Translations under genes and position numbers: made by a program
Assembly (NCBI GenBank): GCA_013398275.1
Contig: VZSE01008980.1
Span: forward strand, 1,190,048 to 1,254,047
Length of the DNA stretch: 64,000 nucleotides
Source: Promerops cafer
Lineage: Eukaryota; Chordata; Aves; Passeriformes; Nectariniidae
Direction of reading: 5' to 3'
The notes under the pieces: model-generated
Told to the model about the DNA's origin: nothing
Databases searched by the model: none
Seen by the model: only the letters and a program-made list of their open reading frames with translations
In this document: positions 44,822 to 56,348 of the stretch, piece by piece
How positions within the stretch are numbered: position 1 is the first letter of the stretch
Layout: each line of letters opens with the position of its first letter

Positions 44822-45776
44822 CTGTGGTGCTTGGTGTGATGCCTGAGAGTGTACCTTCCACCCTGGGCCTCCTCTGCCTCTGGCACCTGCAGTGTGTGTA
44901 TTTTAGAAGGTAATGAAATTGGAAGTATTTTCTGTCATGCCTCTAAAATAGACTTAAAATCTCCACTTATGTTTAGCTTCTCAAATTTGGGAGTAAGGAG
45001 TTGAAGGAATCGGAACTACACCTCTTGGGTTTGGTATGACATCCCAGTTTTCTTGTTTTTCAACAGCAGATGTGCTTTGAGGTTTGGTTTGCTGAAGGGA
45101 AAGTATTTTCCATTTTTAAAACATCTTTGTGCTTTCTTTTCCACATAGAGGAAATCAGGAGAAAAGCAGGAGGAAAAAACAGTTTAGACTTGTGGGAAGG
45201 ACTATTTCTGTAGGGGAGAAAAACACCACAGGCTTGTGACCAAAGGGAGGATTCCCTTCAGAAACCTCCACCATGGCAGTGGTGCCACTCTCTCCAGGTG
45301 GCAGCTCCTGTGTCATCTCTCTGATCCTTTCTTTGCCAGCATCTGGTCCACAGCCTCTGAAGTCACCAGGCATTTTGCCCTTCATTTCCCAGGCCTTCAG
45401 ATAGTGTTTTGTACTTGTGCAAACGAACGTGAGCATTAAATATCCTGTTAAGTCTGCTTGGATTTTTCCATCAAACGTGTCATTTAAATAACCTAATTAA
45501 ATGAAGTCCTTTCATTTTAAATGATGTTTAGATGATGCATATAATTGCCCTGAGAGTGCAGCCATCCAGCTGGCAGGGAGGTTATAAAAGATGTAAAACA
45601 TTTTAATAAAAACAAGACCCTCCTCGAGTTGGGACTCTGTAAAGGCAAGGAAGGCCCAGGCACTGCAAGGGGTTTGAAAACAGCCCCAGGCACCAGGGAG
45701 CTGTCAGGGCTCTGAGAGCAGAAATCTCCTGACCTTTCCTGTCTTGAACGTTACCTCGAATTCATGGGATGTCCAT
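44822..45776. other. No gene recognised; unique sequence
   Basis: AT-rich between 45420 and 45620, no element assigned. Confidence 0.4.
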
Positions 45777-46009
45777 GGAGTCATAGAATATCCTGAGTTG
45801 GGAAGGACCACAGGGATCATCCAGCCCAGCCCCTGGCCCTGCACAGACCCCCCAACAACCCCACCCTGGGCACCCCTGGCAGCGCTGTCCAAAGGCTCCT
45901 GGAGCTCTGGCAGCCTCGGGGCCGGGACCATTCCCTGGGGAGCCTGGGCAGTGCCAGCACCCTCTGGGGCAAGAACCTTTTCCTGAAATCCAACCTGACC
46001 CTCTCCTGA
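45777..46009 (-). mobile_element. CR1 LINE 3' fragment, older subfamily
   Basis: Reversed: GTCATAGAATATCCTGAGTTGG, AAGGACCACAGGGATCATCC, AGCCCCTGGCCCTGCACAG, CCCCAACAACCCCACCCTGG, AACCTTTTCCTGAAATCCAA and CCTGACCCTCTCCTGA. This is the same older type as the short tails at 17.6, 24.4 and 35.9 kb, here with more of its body. Confidence 0.88.
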
Positions 46010-46204
46010 CTCCCGAGTGTTAAAGGATTTTACCTCTTGGTTGGCACCTCAGTGCAGCACAGCTTGGAAAGGGATGTGTCCTGCTGCTTTTACACCTCAT
46101 GCCTAAAGGATGGTGGCCCCGGGGTCCTCCTTGCACAGTCACCTTGGAAAAGAGCATTTGGGAATGCAGGAGGTGGCCAGTTCTTCTCCTGCCCTGAGGA
46201 AGAA

Positions 46205-46470
46205 GGCAAGTGCTGCTCGCCGTGCCCTGCGGCCTGGGGATGGCTCCTGCTCCTCCTTCCCTCCGCTGCGTCCGCCTGTGGGCAGAGCGCCGTGAGGAGC
46301 GACTGCTCTGCGAGGCAGGAGTGGCTCTGGGGAGGGGCCAGCTCCATGTGTGCAATATTTCCATTAACTCAGGGAGCCAAGCCCGGGCTCGGGGCCCAGG
46401 CCGTGCTGCAGTCACGGCGCTCGTCCATCACGGGTGTCAGCGAGCCGGGACCGCGGCGTGGAGCTCCCAC
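46205..46470. promoter_or_regulatory. CpG-rich segment
   Basis: About 25 CpG in 265 bases (CTCGCCGTGCCCTGCGG, CCGCTGCGTCCGCC, GAGCGCCGTGAGGAGCGAC, GCCGGGACCGCGGCGTGG). The densest CpG patch in the window. It adjoins a CR1 end and carries long open frames on both strands, which GC-rich DNA produces by chance. Could be a small CpG island with promoter or enhancer function; no exon is identified beside it. Confidence 0.35.
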
Positions 46471-48839
46471 CTGCTCTGACAGGGGCAGTGCGTTCCCATG
46501 ACGTGATGGCTCCAGGGACAGCGTCACCCGGCCCTGAGCTGTGCCTGAGCTCATCCTGGGGCTGTGCTGAGGATGCTCTGAGTAATGCCTGCTGCTGCCA
46601 GCTTGCCAGCCCGGCCCCGTGCTCCGGGGCACCTGCTGCCATTCCCCGCGCTCTTCCCGCCTGGGAGCTGACAGATCCCTGGCTTGCCTGGATTAGCTGG
46701 AGTTTCTTCTCCCAGGCATGTGGAGAACACACATCTGCTCAGCAGGGACACGCTCTTCCAGGACCCTCTTTCCTGCACTGTGATCCTGTCGCAGCCGGAG
46801 CCGGGAATCCTCGGAGCCTCGCTGTGCTGACACATCCATCCTCACCACAACAGAGCAAATCCTGCTTGCTGAGGTTTTTTAATCCTGCTCCAAGCTGGAA
46901 AGTGCTCAGTGTTTCCCTTTCCAAAGGATTTGGGCCACGTCAGGTCCTGCAGGGACAGGGGCTCTGCACACCAAGGGCCGTGGAGAGGGATGCTAGCAGG
47001 ATGGGTTCCTTCTCCAGCTGAAATAAATGAGATCCCACCCAGTCAACACCGTGCTTCCATGGAAAAGCATCTCCCACCTCGCATGGGACTCCCCTTTCCT
47101 GCTCCCTCCCAGGACCAGTAGTGCCCACCAAGGATTGCTCCGTGTGTAGACCTTGACCTTGTCTGCTCAAGCAATATCTGAACCTCCCCAGCCCACAGAC
47201 TTCAGGAAAACAATCCCAGCACAACCTCTCCATGCTGTCACTTCCACTTACAGATCATGGGGGAGATGTTGCTGTGGTGGTTTTTAGCCACACTGTGGGC
47301 TGGGGCACCTGGGTCTGGAAGAGGGACCTTTCTTCATCCCCAAATCCTGCAGGAGCCCTCTGGGAAAGGACAGCCAAGGCAATGCTGATGCTTCCCCGCT
47401 GCCTCTTTGCAGCCTGGGTTGTTTTATTTTTCCTCTTGCCCCCTCTCTCCTGCAGCACAAAAGGACATTCTTGTACCCAAGTATTTTTTTTCTGCATATT
47501 TGCAGCATGAGCAAAGCAGGAGGGGTGAGGGCAAGGAAGGGGACTGAAAGGTTTGGGAAAAAAAATCTCACACAGGGCTTAGTTTACAAGGGACAGCTGA
47601 GTGTATAAACCCTGTCTCCAAAGAGGGTTGTTAGGAGCTTTTCTGGCAGTGTTTCCCCTCCTGCCCCCAACTTCTGGCTAAGCTGCTCGGAGGGAAAACA
47701 AGGAATGAGAAGGAGGGGGAGTGTTTTTGTTCCAAAAATCAGAGCTAAGAAAGCCCCCTCTGAAAGACCCAGAGAGGTCCCTGGAGCTGAGCAAACAAAC
47801 CTGGGCGAGTGACTTGGGTGGGTCAAGTGCTGCAGGTGGGGGTCCATGGTTTGTGCATCCGAGACATCATTATTTGATTGTGGAAGTGATCCCAAAGAGG
47901 GACGAGCATCCCTGCCACACAGTGAGCTGGTGACTGGTGTGAGAGGGATCCCAAAGCACCCCAGGCACAGAGTGCTCTGTAAATTCCCTCTGGATCCCCA
48001 TCCCAGGCAGTTCTGTTGGGGACTGATTTCCCTTTGATGGCTCAGGACTCAGAGCAGAGGGTGGGTGCCAAGGTAAGATGCTTTTCCTGCCAGACCCCTG
48101 GTAACTCTGTCTTCCCTCTTCTTCTCCATGCACTTTCCTTATCTGCAGTGTGACTAAGATTTCAATAACTGGGATCACAGCACCCAAATCAGGAGGCTCC
48201 AGTCTATAGACAGGGAATTGAAAATGCAGTTTCTGGGATGCAGAAGGCTTTTGCTTTCTGCAAGTCCTGTTCATAAAACTGAGCGATGCCAGCTTGCCTC
48301 ACACCAACAGCAGATTAGTTCTTATCCTTGGGCTATGGGAAGCAAAAAGCCTGGTGCTTGCACAGGGCTTTTCTTCTGGTAATGACATTATCTCTGGATC
48401 TCAGCAAGTCTGTCAGCCTCATGATAAAATTAATTTTTAGGCCTGTGGTCCCTGTGTTTGATTTGGGGGTAGTGCTGGGCAGCAGGGAGGATGCAGGAGG
48501 TTCTGGATGCTGCCCACTGCCCCCACTAAGTATCTTTAAAACTCTTATTAATTAATATAACCCTGATTTTCTTGTTGTTGTAAGGTGTCACACTGTAACG
48601 TGTTTTCATCCTGTCCCAAAGCAACGCCAAGGCTGTGAAAACACAGCTCCTAAATCTGCATTTCATTTGCATCTGGTGTGGGTGCACCCACAGGTATGTG
48701 CACAGCACCTCAGCTGAGACAAGTGCTTATTAGAAACACGTTTGCTGGGAATTCCCAGCCCTGTCCACATGGATCCCTCGTTAAACACCACGGGCTGGAG
48801 GGAGGGGTTGCTGCCCCGGGCTCTCTGCGAGATCTCTCA
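46471..48839. other. No gene recognised; unique sequence
   Basis: GC-rich to about 46700 and mixed after. No CR1 or LTR recognised; frames overlap on both strands. Confidence 0.4.
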
Positions 48840-48990
48840 GCACCATATGCAATAAATATGGTTTTAATAAGCAGTCATTAATGAGTGGACAATAACAGCT
48901 TTATTAAGCTTAAATTAAAGGCATGCTTGGGAGCCTTAAGCTGAGATTATATGGTGTAATGGAATATACTGGAACTTGGCATTTTTAAGG
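48840..48990. promoter_or_regulatory. AT-rich candidate conserved non-coding element
   Basis: A 150-base AT-rich block in GC-rich surroundings, packed with homeodomain-type cores (GTCATTAATGAG, TTTTAATAAG, CTTATTAATTAA-like AAATTAAAGG) and near-palindromes (CACCATATGC, TTTATTAAGCTTAAATTAAA, GGCATGCTTGGG). It does not look like a mobile element. The call is an inference from composition and motif density only. Confidence 0.3.
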
Positions 48991-49619
48991 CTCCTTGCAA
49001 GCTGGGGGGCGGGGGGAAGATGCAGCCTGCAGCCTGCTCCTGCCCTGGGATCTGCTGTCTCTGGAGCTTATTTCAGTGCTGGAGCACCCTGGGGAGGAGG
49101 GCTGCAGTGGAAGCACAGCGAGGTGCTTGGTGCAGGGTGAGAAAACTGCCTGAGCTTTCTGCAGTGCTGCCTAAGCCTGGCTTGCAGCAGGAGTTTGGGA
49201 AGAGGGAGAGGTTTCAGCCCTGCTGTCCTGCCCGTGGAGTGGAGCAGTGCCTGTTCCCCTCAGCTCCCTGCAGCATCCCCAGAAGGGAGGTTCCTTCCCT
49301 CCTGCAGCCTGGCAGGGCCTTGCAAAGCAGGGTTTGGGTCCCGAGCTCGCTGTGTCTCCATGGGTGGGCACTGCATGAGCACAGCCCTGTCCACGCTGCT
49401 CCAACTCCTGGTGGGAGCTGCAGCTCCTCCACTGCTCCCGTCAGCCACGGTGCTTGATTTCTCTGCAGCTGCTTGACCCCTGCCTCCCAAAACCACGGGG
49501 AGGGATTTCCTGCCCAGGGCTGAGTGTCTGTGCCATTGGGTTGGAAGTCTGGGGTCAGGTGCCCCTCGTGTTGTCCTTGCATTTAGAGAGCAGAAAGTTT
49601 GGAAAACAATCCAAGGGCC
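48991..49619. other. No gene recognised; unique GC-rich sequence
   Basis: Open frames of 90-180 codons on both strands over the same interval, with no splice support. Confidence 0.4.
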
Positions 49620-50240
49620 AGGCACTGCTTTGGGACCCAAGCAAAGAGGCAGGAGCGAGGGATGCCAAAAAGGAATCCCACTCTTTATTAGATGATGATA
49701 AAACCGTGGTAAAATAACAATAACACCTAGGCACAAATATCCAAAGTACATTAAGCGCAGGGGTTTGGCTGGAAAAATCTCAGGACAACCTGCAACAAAC
49801 TCCCAAGCCATTGGAAAGCAATTTGCTGCAGTTTAGCCACCCCTGCATCCCCCCAGCCACCTGGCAACTGCTCTCTTAGGTGTGTTACTTTCCATTTTGT
49901 GCTGCCTTCCTGGCACAGCTTGCTCTTGCAAACTGGTTTTCAAGCCTGTAACCATCAGCCCCAGTCCTTCCCAGGAATATCCAGCCCCTAAATGCACCTC
50001 CCTGGCTGTACACAGCATTTGGGTTGTGTCCCCAAGGCTGTGGCAGAGCTGACTTTGGAGACAGGCCAGTGCAGGTAACCTCAGAGCTGTCCTGAATCCA
50101 GCCTGTGCCCAGTGTCCCTTCACAGAAGGGCAGGCCAGCACTGCTGTCAGCCTGCTCCCAGAGACCTCGGGCTAACCTGGGGAATGACTCCACCTTGGTC
50201 TGAACCAGAGCTTCCCCCAGCCCAGAGCGTGGGACTTGCA
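49620..50240 (-). mobile_element. Probable LTR E, ends uncertain
   Basis: On the minus strand CATCATCTAATAAAGAGTGG gives a polyadenylation signal (plus TTTATT 49684-49689), followed by GATTCCTTTTTGGCATCCCT and CCTCTTTGCTTGGGTCCC, resembling the R-U5 portion of an avian LTR. The upstream GC-rich part (49860-50240) would be U3. No TG/CA ends or target-site duplication are fixed, and no second copy is in the window. Confidence 0.42.
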
Positions 50241-50896
50241 TCAGCTCTGTTCCCTCAAATCCACGTACTGTGTCCCTCTGACCTGGACTCCTTGGACTCC
50301 CTCTGCTGCCTCCTAATCCTCCCAATCCCAGCTGGATCCCTGGCCAGCCCTTGCTGCCCTCTTCCAGCCTCCCTTACCATCTGCACTTTGTTGCTTCATT
50401 TACTCTCCTTCTATTTTTTTCCATTTTCCTTTGAGAATTCACATCATTCCCAGTTCCCTCTGCTTACTATAATCGGATGACTGTGTCTCCAGTGTTTTAA
50501 ATACAAATTGTACTTAGGAATAGGATTGTTAAGCTGAGCTGAGCCAGCCCAACATGTGTCACACACACGTGGCCACGCTCAGGTCTGACTCTGATCCCTC
50601 TGCCAGCTCAGAGGACACTGAAATCAGTGATGATGCTGGGAGATGAGGTTTGGGCAGTCGGGGGGCTCTGTCTGTTCCTTCTGACATTTGTCAGGATGAA
50701 ATGAACCACATTCCTCCCTGAATTTGTCAGCTCCTTGCCGGGGAGGAACAGGATCCAGCAGTAAGGATTTGTTGAATTGATTCCCTGAATATTCCACTTT
50801 ATGGAGAATTGGTTGTGTATGTTTTAGTACCAAATGTTGCTCTGAATTGGCTGGAATATATAAGATTTTTCTGCACAATATTTCAGTGTTTGATGG
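50241..50896. other. No gene recognised; unique sequence
   Basis: C/T-rich between 50270 and 50460; no element assigned. Confidence 0.4.
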
Positions 50897-51088
50897 GTAG
50901 GACAAGGAGTAATGAGTTCAAACTGAAAGAGGGAAAAAATTAGGTTAAATACCAGGAAGAAGTTCTTCTCTGTGAGGGTGGTAAAACACTGGCATAGGCT
51001 GCCCAGAGAAGCTGTGGCTGCCCCATCCCTGGAAGTGTTCAGGTTGGATGGGGCTTGGAGCAGCCTGGACTAGTGGAGGGTGTCCCTG
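50897..51088 (+). mobile_element. CR1 LINE fragment lacking its 3' terminus
   Basis: GTAGGACAAGGAGTAATGAG, TTCAAACTGAAAGAGGG, CAGGAAGAAGTTCTTCTCTG, TGCCCAGAGAAGCTGTGGC, GGTTGGATGGGGCTTGGAGC and GTGGAGGGTGTCCCTG, then unrelated sequence (GAGTTTATTTACATGG). The last 60-80 bases, including the 8-bp tail, are gone, which is unusual for CR1 and means a later deletion. Confidence 0.9.
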
Positions 51089-52659
51089 GAGTTTATTTAC
51101 ATGGGTTCCTGTGCTTGAAATTGGGCTGTTTTCCTGGTGTACTCTAAAATCTGTGGTTTTTTACCTTTTTAATGCCAGCTAAAATGTGGGTGTTAAATCC
51201 AGCACCACCTGCTTCTTCTTGTGGATTCCCCTGCACTCAAAACAGGCAAAAGGCACTTTAATTCAGAGCCTATTCAGCAAGAAAAACTACCTCCCACCTC
51301 TGCATTTTACAAGCTGCTTACTCTAGACACGATAAATATTTGGCTCCAGCAGAAAAGCCTGAGTAGGGAATGACATCCCCAAACAGCTTTGCCATGTAGA
51401 CACGAATTAGACTCTGAGCTCTGGAGCCATCCACAAAAGCAAAGGGATGACAAAATCAATTTTATCTGTAAAAACATCCTAGTGGCTCGGGCTTTCCCCT
51501 CCTGATGGTATTCTGGATCAATGGGAGTTTAGTGAGGCTCTGGAGTAGCAGCTGGAGGCTTCAAAGACACCAAAGCCCCTGCGAGGGTGCTGTGCAAATA
51601 CCACAGAATCCTTCTCCCTGCTCTGAAGAGGGAGCAGGTAGGAGAAAGGGGATTTACAGCCACTTTCTCCTTTCACCCCGAGCCTGGAAACCCTGGCTTG
51701 GTGTCAGGAAGTGACGGGGTCTGTGCGAAGAGTTGCTGCTGCCCTGCTGCAGGGCTTGTCCAAAGGGTGCCAGGGCAGGGGCTGGCTGTGTGACAAAGTC
51801 CCACAGTGTGAAAACACTCCCAGAGTTTCACCTGAGGTATCTCCATGAGCCCAGGTGCCAGATTAAAGGGAAAGGAGGATGTCTGGATCATGAGTGGATC
51901 TTTATGAGCATTCTCATGCCTTTAGGGCCACGCTTACTGCAGGAAGGGCTGCTCCAGCTTTCTGCATTTCCCTGGAATTTGTTAGCACAGCTGTAAGCAG
52001 GATTTCATCCCTAGCTCAGAAAGGGCAAGTCCAAGGGTTTCCTGTCTCAGTGGGGTTAACTGAGTAAGGCTGAGCTGGAGAAGTCACTCCAAGTCCTTCT
52101 TCATGCAGCCACTTTGTCATGACAGCTTCCAGGAGTGTTTTCTTCAGCATTAATCACTCCGTTTCTTCCCGGTCCTGTTGTGCAAGCCACGGTCAGCACA
52201 TGGAGCAAGGGACATCAGGATCTGCTTAAAAGTTAAATCAGCAGCCTCTTCCCCTGCAAACATCCTGGAGCACTTTGCAGAATCCAGACCTGGAGAATAA
52301 GGATGTCTGAGCAGAGGATGGAGGCTGTGGACCTCAAATGGTGTAGGAAAACATAATTTAGGGCCAGGCTGCCCTAAAGTTTTCTACCTCTCTGATCCTT
52401 CTGAGGAAACATCTCCCCAGGACAGAGCTGGGGTTTAAATCTCTCCTCAGAAGGGAACTTCCTAAAGCAAAACAACGTTGTGAATCCTGGTGGGACTCAA
52501 ACCTTTGGCTCCAGTGTGTCTAGGGACTGGAAAGCTGATGATTAGATAAGTGTAAACCATCCCCATTTTACAGCTCACGCTGGCTTTGATCAGAAAGGGA
52601 ATGAGGCACACCAGGCTCCTGGAGTGGAGGGGAGAAAGGGGGCTGTGATCAAATGAAGC
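51089..52659. other. No gene recognised; unique sequence
   Basis: No repeat recognised. Short frames only. Confidence 0.4.
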
Positions 52660-52760
52660 CTCACATTTATTGAAGCTGAAACACCTGACCTTGCTGCAGG
52701 GTTTGCTGCTGGTTTGGGCAAGTCTGACTCCCTCGATGCCTCAGTTTCCCCAGTGCTGTG
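52660..52760 (+). mobile_element. Possible MIR-like SINE relic
   Basis: GGTTTGGGCAAGTCTGACTC followed by CCTCGATGCCTCAGTTTCCC recalls the MIR block 'TTGGGCAAGTCACTTAACCTCTCTGTGCCTCAGTTTCC'. It is directly followed by CR1. Confidence 0.4.
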
Positions 52761-52794
52761 CCTTTGTACCCCCCACCTGCAGAGCTGCTTCCCA

Positions 52795-53270
52795 GCTCAG
52801 GAAGGACCTGGAGCTGCTGGAGAGAGTCCAGAGGAGGCACCAGGATGATCAGAGGGATGGAGCAGCTCTGCTGGGAGGAAAGGCTGAGATTTGGAATTGT
52901 TCAGCCTGGAGAACAGAAGCTTCAGAGTGATCAAATTGTGGCCTTCCAGCACCTGAAGGAGCCAACAAGGAACAGAGAGACTATTTACAGGGGCCTGGAG
53001 TGACAGGACAAAGAGGAATGGCCTCAAGCTTACAGAGAGTGGGTTAGAGGGGATATTGGAAGAAATTCCTCCCTGGGAGGAATGGTGAGGCCCTGGCACA
53101 GGGTGCCCAGAGCAGCTGGGGCTGCCCCTGGATCCCTGGAAGTGTCCAAGGCCAGGCTGGACAGGGCTTGGAGGACCCTGGGACAGTGGAAGCTGTCCCT
53201 GCCCATGGCAGGGGCTGGAACTGGGTGATCTTTAAGGTCCCTTCCAACCCAAACCCTTCTGGGATTCTTT
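52795..53270 (+). mobile_element. CR1 LINE 3' portion, longest + copy
   Basis: Starts in the end of the CR1 body (GGAAGGACCTGGAGCTGCTG, GTCCAGAGGAGGCACCAGG, AGCAGCTCTGCTGGGAGGAA, TTCAGCCTGGAGAACAGAAG), continues through GGACAAAGAGGAATGGCCTC, CTGGCACAGGGTGCCCAGAG, AGTGTCCAAGGCCAGGCTGG and GGATCTTTAAGGTCCCTTCC-type end with a TTCTGGGATTCTTTGG tail. Frames over it on both strands are repeat-derived. Confidence 0.94.
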
Positions 53271-55310
53271 GGAAGTGTAACTTGAGCACCTTGCTCACAC
53301 CTTGCTCTGGAGGGAGTCAGCAGGGACTGGGGCACCATCAGGAATTCCAGGTGGCTTTTGGAGCTGATGGGTCTCTTGCTGGTGAAATAGGATGGTCCTT
53401 GCACCTGCAGGTCCCTGCCCCAGCCCCCAGCTCCAGCACAGCTCCGTGCAAAATCCAGACACCACCAACCCTCCCCACGTTTCTCTTGGGCTGTTTTTTC
53501 CTTTGGAATAGGGGAAAGAAAGGGAGAATAAAGGTCTTTGGTTGCTTTTCTCTCAGTACCCCCAGGCCACTGATCAGAATTTCCTGCGAGTTGACTCTCA
53601 ACTGAAAAATTTCTTCAAATCGAGGCTTTTTCTGCTCATGCTGCCCTTGAAATGCACTGGCTGAGGGTGCTAGGCTTGCCCTTGCAGATGCTTCTACTGC
53701 AGCAGAGAAGCTCAGAGAGGGGAAAGAGGGGACAAACAAAAGGAAGAAGAAGGAAAAAAAATAAGAATGAAAGAGAAAAATAGGGTTTAACCAAGTTTGA
53801 TGAAGCTTGTCAGGGTGGGAGTGAAATCCCAAAGCAGTGCAGCCCCAGCCCCAGCCCCATCCCAGCCTCTTTGATCTCTCCAGGTGCTGATGTCCTTATC
53901 TCTAGCAAAGATATCCTTGTTTCCTGCCTTGTTAAGCACTTGGAAATCCATCCCTGTCTGAAGTGGTCTCCAGCTTGGGCTGCTGTGTTTTGCCTGGTTG
54001 CTAAGCTTGTCTCATGCGTGGTTAATGCCTGATGAGATCATGGTGCCATTTAGCATTTCATGGATAATTCAGGATTATTCATTAGAAAAATCAAGAACAA
54101 GCAGGTGTATTCATAGCCTGCCTTCATGGAAAAAAAGAAAAACAACAACCTTGGGAAACGCCATGAATTATTCAGTGGAGACCAAAGGGCTGCTTGAGTT
54201 GGGGGAGCATGGGGAGATGGAAATTGCTTTTCAGAACAGCTAAATCTGAAGCTTTTTAGGCCATTAACCCTGCAAACGTGGGTGGTTGAGTCAATCTTAG
54301 TGAAGAGAGGCTCCTGTCTCCCAAGAGAACGCTAGGAAGGGGATTTGGAGAAAGGTTTTGTGTTTATATTCTGTGGTGGGTTAGTGGAGGTGACAGCAAA
54401 GGAGTTGGAGAGCAGGAGGGGGTTTGCTGTCTCTGGAGGCACAGGGGTCTTGTCCTCCCTCCTTGGCAGGGAACTGAGCTGGTTTTGTCCAGTCTGCAGG
54501 CAGAAGGTGTGGGATAAACCCAGGGAAGCTTTAAGGAAGCTGTGAAGAGCTGCCTGTTCTGGGGGGTGTCAGCCCACACGGTCGGGGTCTCCCGCTCCCA
54601 CTGCCTACAAGAGCACAACTGCTGAGATGTTCCCTGGGGACCAACTGCCCTTGGGACACTCTGGTGGTCTCATGGACACAGCCCTGCTCGAGAGCTGCAC
54701 TTGGATCCTTGGCCAGGCAGGTGAAAACCACAATCTTTAGTGTCTCTGCCTTTACGGAGATGCCTGAATGCAACGTGAAAGTGCTGCCTGTCCAGGAAAA
54801 ATATTCATTTCTGATGTGTCCAGGGAAAAAAGGGAAGTGTTAAAACTTGTTGCATAATAAAAATAAAGGGTTAGTGACCAAAATTTTATTATCATTCACT
54901 GCTCAAAGTGGTATTTCTCAATTTTCAGGTTTTGGTCGTTTTGTTTTCCAATAAAACAAGTCAAACACTTTCAAGGAAATCAGATGCTTTTGGTGAGCTT
55001 TATCCAGTTAAATGAGAGCACAGTCTTCCCTTGGAAAAATGGGTCAGTGGACATTTTTCAAGCTGTCTAGCAGGGATTTTTACAGAGGAAGTTCTGTAGG
55101 ACCACGGAGCAAAGCAGAGCTCAGGAGCTCCAGAGACTGGAACTACAACTCTTGCATTTAACGTTGGATTGCCCCGGTGTGGTTTTGTTCTGGAGTGTTC
55201 AGACTGTAAATCCCAGGGGCAAATCCCAGCCTGGGGACCTGGAGGCTTTGCCACTTGTCTGCAGGGTGGGTGCTCCTGGGTGGGAAGGGGAGCCCAGAAA
55301 TGCAGTGGGG
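53271..55310. other. No gene recognised; mainly unique sequence
   Basis: Holds the purine tract listed separately and AT-rich stretches at 54050-54170 and 54840-54990. No exon or further repeat recognised. Confidence 0.4.
53713..53785 (+). repeat. Purine-rich tract
   Basis: About 90% purines over 73 bases (GAGAGGGGAAAGAGGGG, AAAAGGAAGAAGAAGG, AATGAAAGAGAAAAATAGGG) with few interruptions. Such polypurine-polypyrimidine tracts can form triplex DNA. Confidence 0.75.
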
Positions 55311-55405
55311 TGGGTGGGTGGGTGCACAGGGAGNNNNNNNNNNNNNNNNNNNNNNNNNNNNNNNNNNNNNNNNNNNNNNNNNTGGGTGGGTGGGTGCACA
55401 GGGAG
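55311..55405 (+). repeat. Assembly gap (49 N) within a TGGG-rich tandem repeat
   Basis: Bases 55334-55382 are N. The 23 bases on the left edge and the 23 on the right edge are identical, each made of three TGGG units and then TGCACAGGGAG. The copies are 72 bases apart. The gap therefore falls inside a tandem array that the assembly did not resolve, and its true length is unknown. Confidence 0.93.
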
Positions 55406-55657
55406 TGGGAATGGAGCAGGAAGGGCTGTTTTCCACACTGGAATGTGGGGCTGCAGCTCTTCCCTGCACAGCAGCATGGGCTGATCTCATCTCTGCAGCT
55501 GCCCAGGGCCATTTGGAGATCACAAGAGTAAAAACTTGGGCTTTATCTGTTCTAGAAGCTGGAGATGCTTAAATTTTCCATGCTGATAGCTGGACCTTAG
55601 TTGCTGTTGTTGTTGTTTTCACCATTATTTTTTTCTCCTTCAGAAGCAAAGGCTTCA
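55406..55657. other. No gene recognised; unique sequence
   Basis: Contains a short (GTT)n patch near 55600. Ends at the target-site duplication of the next LTR. Confidence 0.4.
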
Positions 55658-55663
55658 GGAAAC

Positions 55664-56218
55664 TGTGGCAGGCTTATCTTCTTTTTCTTCTTAGAGTCGG
55701 GATTAAAGGCACGACAGATCGTATTTCTTGGTGGGACTCAGATGTTTATTTATTCTTATCTCTGTCACAGTCTCACAAGCTGTGAGTTCTAGCTAACAAA
55801 GTGAAAAATGGCCTCTAGCTCTTTCTCTACAAGGTCTTCCAGGCACAAACCATAAGAAGCAGCACCCAAATTATTTCCATCCTCAACCCAATAACCAAGA
55901 ACTCGAATCCTGCACTGCAGACCCTTGCATCCAACTACAAACCACTACTTAAACCCACGGAGGAGAAGGTGAAGAGGAAGAACTAGCCAACACCTAAAAA
56001 CTTCCATCTTGCCCCGTACATGTCACATTATTCTAAACCCTTAAACCCTAAGTTTTCCACCCTGTGATATCACACACTTCTACTCAAACTACACACCCAT
56101 AATCTCAGTGCCATCACTCAATTTTGGAGGCTTCTCCACGGCCTCAGGCCAAATGCAGTGTTTCCTGAGGGTCAGTGCCCCTCAGCACAGAGAGCCCAAA
56201 ATTCTCAGTTTTCCAACA
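55664..56218 (-). mobile_element. Solo LTR, ERVK-like (class II)
   Basis: 555 bp. On the minus strand it starts TGTTGGAAAACTGAG and ends CCTGCCACA. The flanking 6-mers on plus are GGAAAC (55658-55663) and GGAAAG (56219-56224): a 6-bp target-site duplication with one later change, as expected for a betaretrovirus-like (ERVK) integration. The polyadenylation region is AATAAATAAA (plus TTTATTTATT, 55745-55754), and GGGCTCTCTGTGCTGAGGG and CTGTCGTGCCTTTAATCC are words I recognise from a common songbird LTR. No internal sequence flanks it. Confidence 0.85.
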
Positions 56219-56348
56219 GGAAAGCCCTTTGGCTGCAGTGGAAGGGACCAAGGTGTGGCACTTGGCCACTCACCTGGAAGGAGTCGCTGTTTATTTCTTT
56301 AATTTAGATCCCTTTATTTCTTTAATTTCCACAATTGGAAAGTTTACT

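Noticed and set aside
46434..47021. 195-codon + frame
   Set aside because: It lies in CpG-rich DNA where stop codons are rare, with overlapping open frames on both strands and no splice or domain evidence.
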